8,222 nt of DNA from Smithellaceae bacterium (GTDB taxonomy: Bacteria; Desulfobacterota; Syntrophia; Syntrophales; Smithellaceae), in the NCBI GenBank assembly GCA_028701435.1, contig JAQVQT010000077.1:1-8222 (forward strand), written 5' to 3'. Made by a program: the position numbers and the translations under genes. Every line of letters starts with the position of its first letter. Positions within the stretch are counted from its first letter, which is position 1. Of this stretch, positions 5,817-8,222 are shown piece by piece. The notes below the pieces were generated by a model. The model saw only the letters and a program-made list of their open reading frames with translations, was not told where the DNA came from and did no database searches.

Positions 5817-6551
5817 ATGAAGAAAACTATTTACCTTGTTTTTGCCCTGATCATCATGTTGCCGTTTTCCGCCTTTGCCGTGGACGGAACAAAGCTTCTA
5901 CAGGAGATTGACCGCAACCTTTCGCCGGAATCCTACGAGTCCTACCGCAAGCTTATCAACATCGAACCGGACGGAAGAAAGAAAGAGTTCACGCTCTTTA
6001 CGGTTAAAAAAGGGTTGGACAAGGTGGCCTCCGTGTTTCTGGCGCCGGCCAGCGAAAAAGGCCGCAGCACGCTTCGTCTGGGCGACAACATGTGGCTTCA
6101 CATTCCCAACGTCGGTAAACCCATCCGCATTACCAGTCTGCAATCGGTTGTGGGCGGCGTGTTCAACAACGCCGACATTCTGCAACTGGATTACGCCGCG
6201 GAATACGATGTTCTGGCCGTGAAGGAAGAAGGCGGAGAATATCTTCTGCTGCTCAAGGCCAAGTCCAAAAGCGTGGCCTATGACCAGCTTAAAATCAGGG
6301 CGGACAAAGCCAAACGTCTGCCGGCGAAAATCGAATGTCTGACCGAAACGGGCATGCTGATCAAAACGCTTTATTTCAAGAATGTGAAGGATTTCGGCGG
6401 CGGCATCGTCCGGCCCGCGGTGATCGAAACGGACAGCCCGCTTTACAAAGGCTACAAATCCGTCATGATCATGGTCCAAATCAAAAAACGGATGCTCAAG
6501 GATGAGGTTTTTTCGCTCACTTTTATGCCGAATCTGGAGTCTTTGCGCTAG
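5817..6551 (+). CDS. Periplasmic LolA-like outer membrane lipoprotein-sorting protein
   Basis: A 244-residue secreted protein. Residues 1-21 form a signal peptide (MKK start, hydrophobic core, probable cut after AFA at 19-21). The mature part resembles the LolA-like outer-membrane lipoprotein-sorting family: FLAPASEKGRSTLRLGDNMW (74-93), HIPNVGKPIRI (95-105), then VVGGVFNNADILQLDY (111-126), the characteristic block after the W-x-x-x-P strand. LolA folds are open half-barrels that carry acylated cargo across the periplasm. There is no lipobox Cys, so it should be soluble. AAGGAG (5805-5810) lies 6 bases before the start, and the gene begins 14 bases after the permease gene, so it is probably that transporter's periplasmic carrier. 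The cargo is not known. Confidence 0.85.
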   Translation: MKKTIYLVFALIIMLPFSAFAVDGTKLLQEIDRNLSPESYESYRKLINIEPDGRKKEFTLFTVKKGLDKVASVFLAPASEKGRSTLRLGDNMWLHIPNVGKPIRITSLQSVVGGVFNNADILQLDYAAEYDVLAVKEEGGEYLLLLKAKSKSVAYDQLKIRADKAKRLPAKIECLTETGMLIKTLYFKNVKDFGGGIVRPAVIETDSPLYKGYKSVMIMVQIKKRMLKDEVFSLTFMPNLESLR

Positions 6552-7856
6552 ATGAAACGATTCGGACTCATTTTTCTTGCCTTGCTGGTTTCGGCAATGC
6601 CATCCGCGACCAAGGCCGAAGAGAACTATACGTTTGATCTTTCCGAAATCGAAAAAAAGCCCTATCATTTTTCAGGTTACATCGAAGCCAAACCCGTTCT
6701 TTACGGTCTGAATTCCAATTCCGCTTTTTATCAGCTGCGTTTTTTTGATGATCCAAACCGGCAGGCTCTGCCTGAAGCCAACGGCCGTGTGCGCCTGGAA
6801 GGCAGCTATGAAAAGAGCATCTTCCGGGTCTTCGCAAGGCTCAATACCGATCTGCAGTACAACGATTACGCGCACGGCTCGGAGCAGACAACGTTTTACG
6901 AAGCCCACGCGTCCGCCAAGCCGATGCCAGCCGTTACGATCGATGTCGGCAAGAAAACCTTGAAATGGGGCAAAGGCTATGCCTGGAACCCCGTTGCCTT
7001 TGCCGACCGGCCCAAAGATCCGGACGATCCCGAACAGGCGATGGAAGGATACATTGTCGCAACGGCCGATTTAATCCGCAGCTTTGACGGGCCGCTCACG
7101 ATAGTCTCCTTTTCGCCGGTGCTTTTCCCCGTTTATGATCACATCAACTCAAACTTTGGCCAAAACAACAAGCTCAACACCGCCGGCCGCCTGTATTTTC
7201 TTTTCTATGACACGGACATTGATGTGATGTTTATGACCGGTGGAAGCCGTCCGGACCGCTATGGCTTCGACTTTTCGCGCAATATAACCACCAATCTTGA
7301 AATTCACGGTGAATACGCGTGGATACAAAATACCCAGAAAACCGTTCTGGATGCCACGGGTGCTGCGAAAGCTGTCGAAGGGCAGGCGCACACCTTCCTG
7401 ATCGGCTTGCGCTATCTCACCTCTTTTGATCTTACCGCCATCACCGAATTTTATCACAACAGCGCCGGGTTTGATCGGGATGACATGCAGAATTTCTACA
7501 GTCTGGTTTCCCGTAGTTTTGATGCGTATCAAACAACGGGAGACCAGACCGGATTAGAACGCGCGGCTCAGCTTGCCGACTCCGGTTACGCCCGTCCCAA
7601 CGCCATGCGCAACTATCTGTACATCCGTCTGAGTCAGAAGGAGCCTTTCGATATTTTGTATTTCACGCCGGCTCTCACCTGCATGATCAACACGGACGAC
7701 TCTAGCGCCAACGTCATGCCGGAGTTTCTGTACACCGGCGTCACCAACCTTGAGCTTCGCTTTCGGGCAGGCGTTATGATCGGAGGACAAAATACCGAAT
7801 TCGGTGAAAAGCAAAACGACTACCGCATTGAATTGCGAGCCGGGTATTATTTTTAG
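6552..7856 (+). CDS. Outer-membrane beta-barrel protein
   Basis: A 434-residue exported protein with a signal peptide (residues 1-22, likely cut after TKA). The mature chain is mostly alternating polar/hydrophobic strands rich in aromatic residues, separated by short charged loops. It ends RIELRAGYYF, and the terminal Phe is the usual signal for outer-membrane barrel insertion. A conserved-looking GKKTLKWGKGYAWNP segment lies at 133-147. I do not recognise a specific named family. Its ATG directly follows the TAG of the LolA-like gene with no gap; the only candidate ribosome binding site (GGAG, 6536-6539) is 12 bases upstream inside that gene, so translational coupling is likely. The context suggests it receives or exports the cargo carried by the LolA-like protein. 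A plain porin remains possible. Confidence 0.8.
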   Translation: MKRFGLIFLALLVSAMPSATKAEENYTFDLSEIEKKPYHFSGYIEAKPVLYGLNSNSAFYQLRFFDDPNRQALPEANGRVRLEGSYEKSIFRVFARLNTDLQYNDYAHGSEQTTFYEAHASAKPMPAVTIDVGKKTLKWGKGYAWNPVAFADRPKDPDDPEQAMEGYIVATADLIRSFDGPLTIVSFSPVLFPVYDHINSNFGQNNKLNTAGRLYFLFYDTDIDVMFMTGGSRPDRYGFDFSRNITTNLEIHGEYAWIQNTQKTVLDATGAAKAVEGQAHTFLIGLRYLTSFDLTAITEFYHNSAGFDRDDMQNFYSLVSRSFDAYQTTGDQTGLERAAQLADSGYARPNAMRNYLYIRLSQKEPFDILYFTPALTCMINTDDSSANVMPEFLYTGVTNLELRFRAGVMIGGQNTEFGEKQNDYRIELRAGYYF

Positions 7857-7882
7857 AGACATCGTTTGTTTATCCGCCTCGT

Positions 7883-7911
7883 TTGACCTGACGGTGAATC
7901 AGGAATATCAT
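7883..7911 (+). promoter_or_regulatory. Sigma70-type promoter for the exported selenoperoxidase
   Basis: TTGACC (7883-7888) and TATCAT (7906-7911) each match 5 of 6 consensus bases and are exactly 17 bases apart. The start of transcription would be near 7918, giving a leader of about 60 bases before the ATG at 7981. This separates the last gene from the upstream envelope operon. Confidence 0.6.
7887..7903. promoter_or_regulatory. Dyad between -35 and -10 boxes, possible operator
   Basis: CCTGA-N7-TCAGG is a perfect 5-base inverted repeat filling the spacer of the predicted promoter, a typical repressor position. It could instead be a weak terminator stem for the upstream operon, but the T-rich stretch begins 11 bases after it. 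Confidence 0.35.
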
Positions 7912-7980
7912 ATATTTTTTGGCGTGGCAGACATCGAACGTTAACTTTTTACCAACCGTAAACTTGAAAAGGAAAAGATT

Positions 7981-8222
7981 ATGAAACAAACAAAATTCAT
8001 CTTTATCGTGATTGTGTTCCTGGCGTTTACCGTCTACGCGGGCTCCGACGCCAAAACCGACATGGCTTCCCCCGTTCAGAAAGCCGCCGACTTTGAGCTG
8101 CCGGATCAGGACGGAAAAATGTGGAAGCTCAGCGATGCGGTGAAAGAATACCGCGCCGTCGTGCTGGCCTTTTATCCCAAAGACGATACCGGGGTCTGAA
8201 TTCGCCAGTTTGTTGAGTTTCA
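7981..8222 (+). CDS. Exported peroxiredoxin-like selenoprotein (3' end missing)
   Basis: The frame opens at 7981, preceded by AAAAGGAAAAG. It encodes a signal peptide (residues 1-20, cut probably after VYA), with no lipobox Cys, and then an AhpC/TSA thioredoxin-fold start: AADFELPDQDGKMWKLSD (35-52) and VVLAFYPKDDTGV (60-72). The next codon is TGA (8197-8199), exactly where BCP-type peroxiredoxins have their peroxidatic Cys, giving P66-x3-T70-x2-Sec73. After it the frame stays open (IRQFVEF) to the window edge. If recoded, this is a periplasmic, BCP-like selenoperoxidase that detoxifies peroxide outside the cytoplasm. The SECIS loop would fall at or beyond the last bases, so it cannot be confirmed here. 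The clear PrxU case upstream raises confidence that the organism makes selenoproteins. Confidence 0.82.
8197..8199 (+). other. Predicted UGA selenocysteine codon of the exported peroxiredoxin
   Basis: TGA replaces the Cys codon of the P-x3-T-x2-C active site, and seven sense codons consistent with the helix after the peroxidatic residue follow in frame. Truncation at this point would leave only 72 residues with no catalytic residue. Confidence 0.8.

Noticed and set aside
7857..7936. Direct repeat AGACATCG at 7857-7864 and 7929-7936
   Set aside because: Eight bases, two copies and no surrounding structure; compatible with chance.

Overview
The window looks like chromosomal DNA of a strictly anaerobic, selenium-using Gram-negative bacterium, most plausibly in the Desulfobacterota/Deltaproteobacteria (for example a Syntrophales-like or sulfate-reducing lineage). 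The lineage is inferred from three things: two genes that need in-frame UGA read as selenocysteine, an anaerobe-type flavodoxin-like/2[4Fe-4S] protein, and an outer-membrane export module. No rRNA or other marker gene is present to fix it. Every gene is on the + strand and packing is tight. No gap exceeds 300 bases, and I see no tRNA, rRNA, CRISPR array, insertion sequence or attachment site.

Region 1 (1-1205): the 3' end of a PaaI-like hotdog thioesterase, then an EFR1-type protein with a flavodoxin-like N-terminus and two [4Fe-4S] motifs. Region 2 (1206-1333): a regulatory gap with an FNR/CRP-type palindrome (TTGAC-N4-ATCAA) and inverted TTGAA/TTCAA repeats. Region 3 (1334-3788): a two-gene redox operon. 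It encodes a CoA-disulfide-reductase-like FAD/NADH enzyme fused to a rhodanese domain, and a selenocysteine peroxiredoxin (PrxU). PrxU is split by an in-frame UGA at 3315-3317. A bacterial-type SECIS hairpin starts 10 nt after the UGA, with its loop at the expected distance.

Region 4 (3789-3866): a very strong GC-rich hairpin separates the redox operon from the next one. Region 5 (3867-7856): a four-gene envelope operon with a LolD/MacB-class ATPase, a single FtsX/LolE-type permease, a periplasmic LolA-like protein and an outer-membrane beta-barrel. Together they look like an inner-membrane-to-outer-membrane lipid or lipoprotein export route in which a barrel takes the place of LolB. Region 6 (7857-8222): a good sigma70-like promoter with a dyad between its -35 and -10 boxes. 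It precedes an exported peroxiredoxin-like gene whose peroxidatic position is again an in-frame UGA; this gene runs off the window.

The most notable content is the pair of predicted selenoperoxidases, one cytoplasmic and one exported, with the envelope export module between them. The cytoplasmic one appears to have two in-frame translation starts and lacks the usual C-terminal resolving cysteine. It ends in a second UGA that must be read as stop, so UGA has both meanings within one gene.
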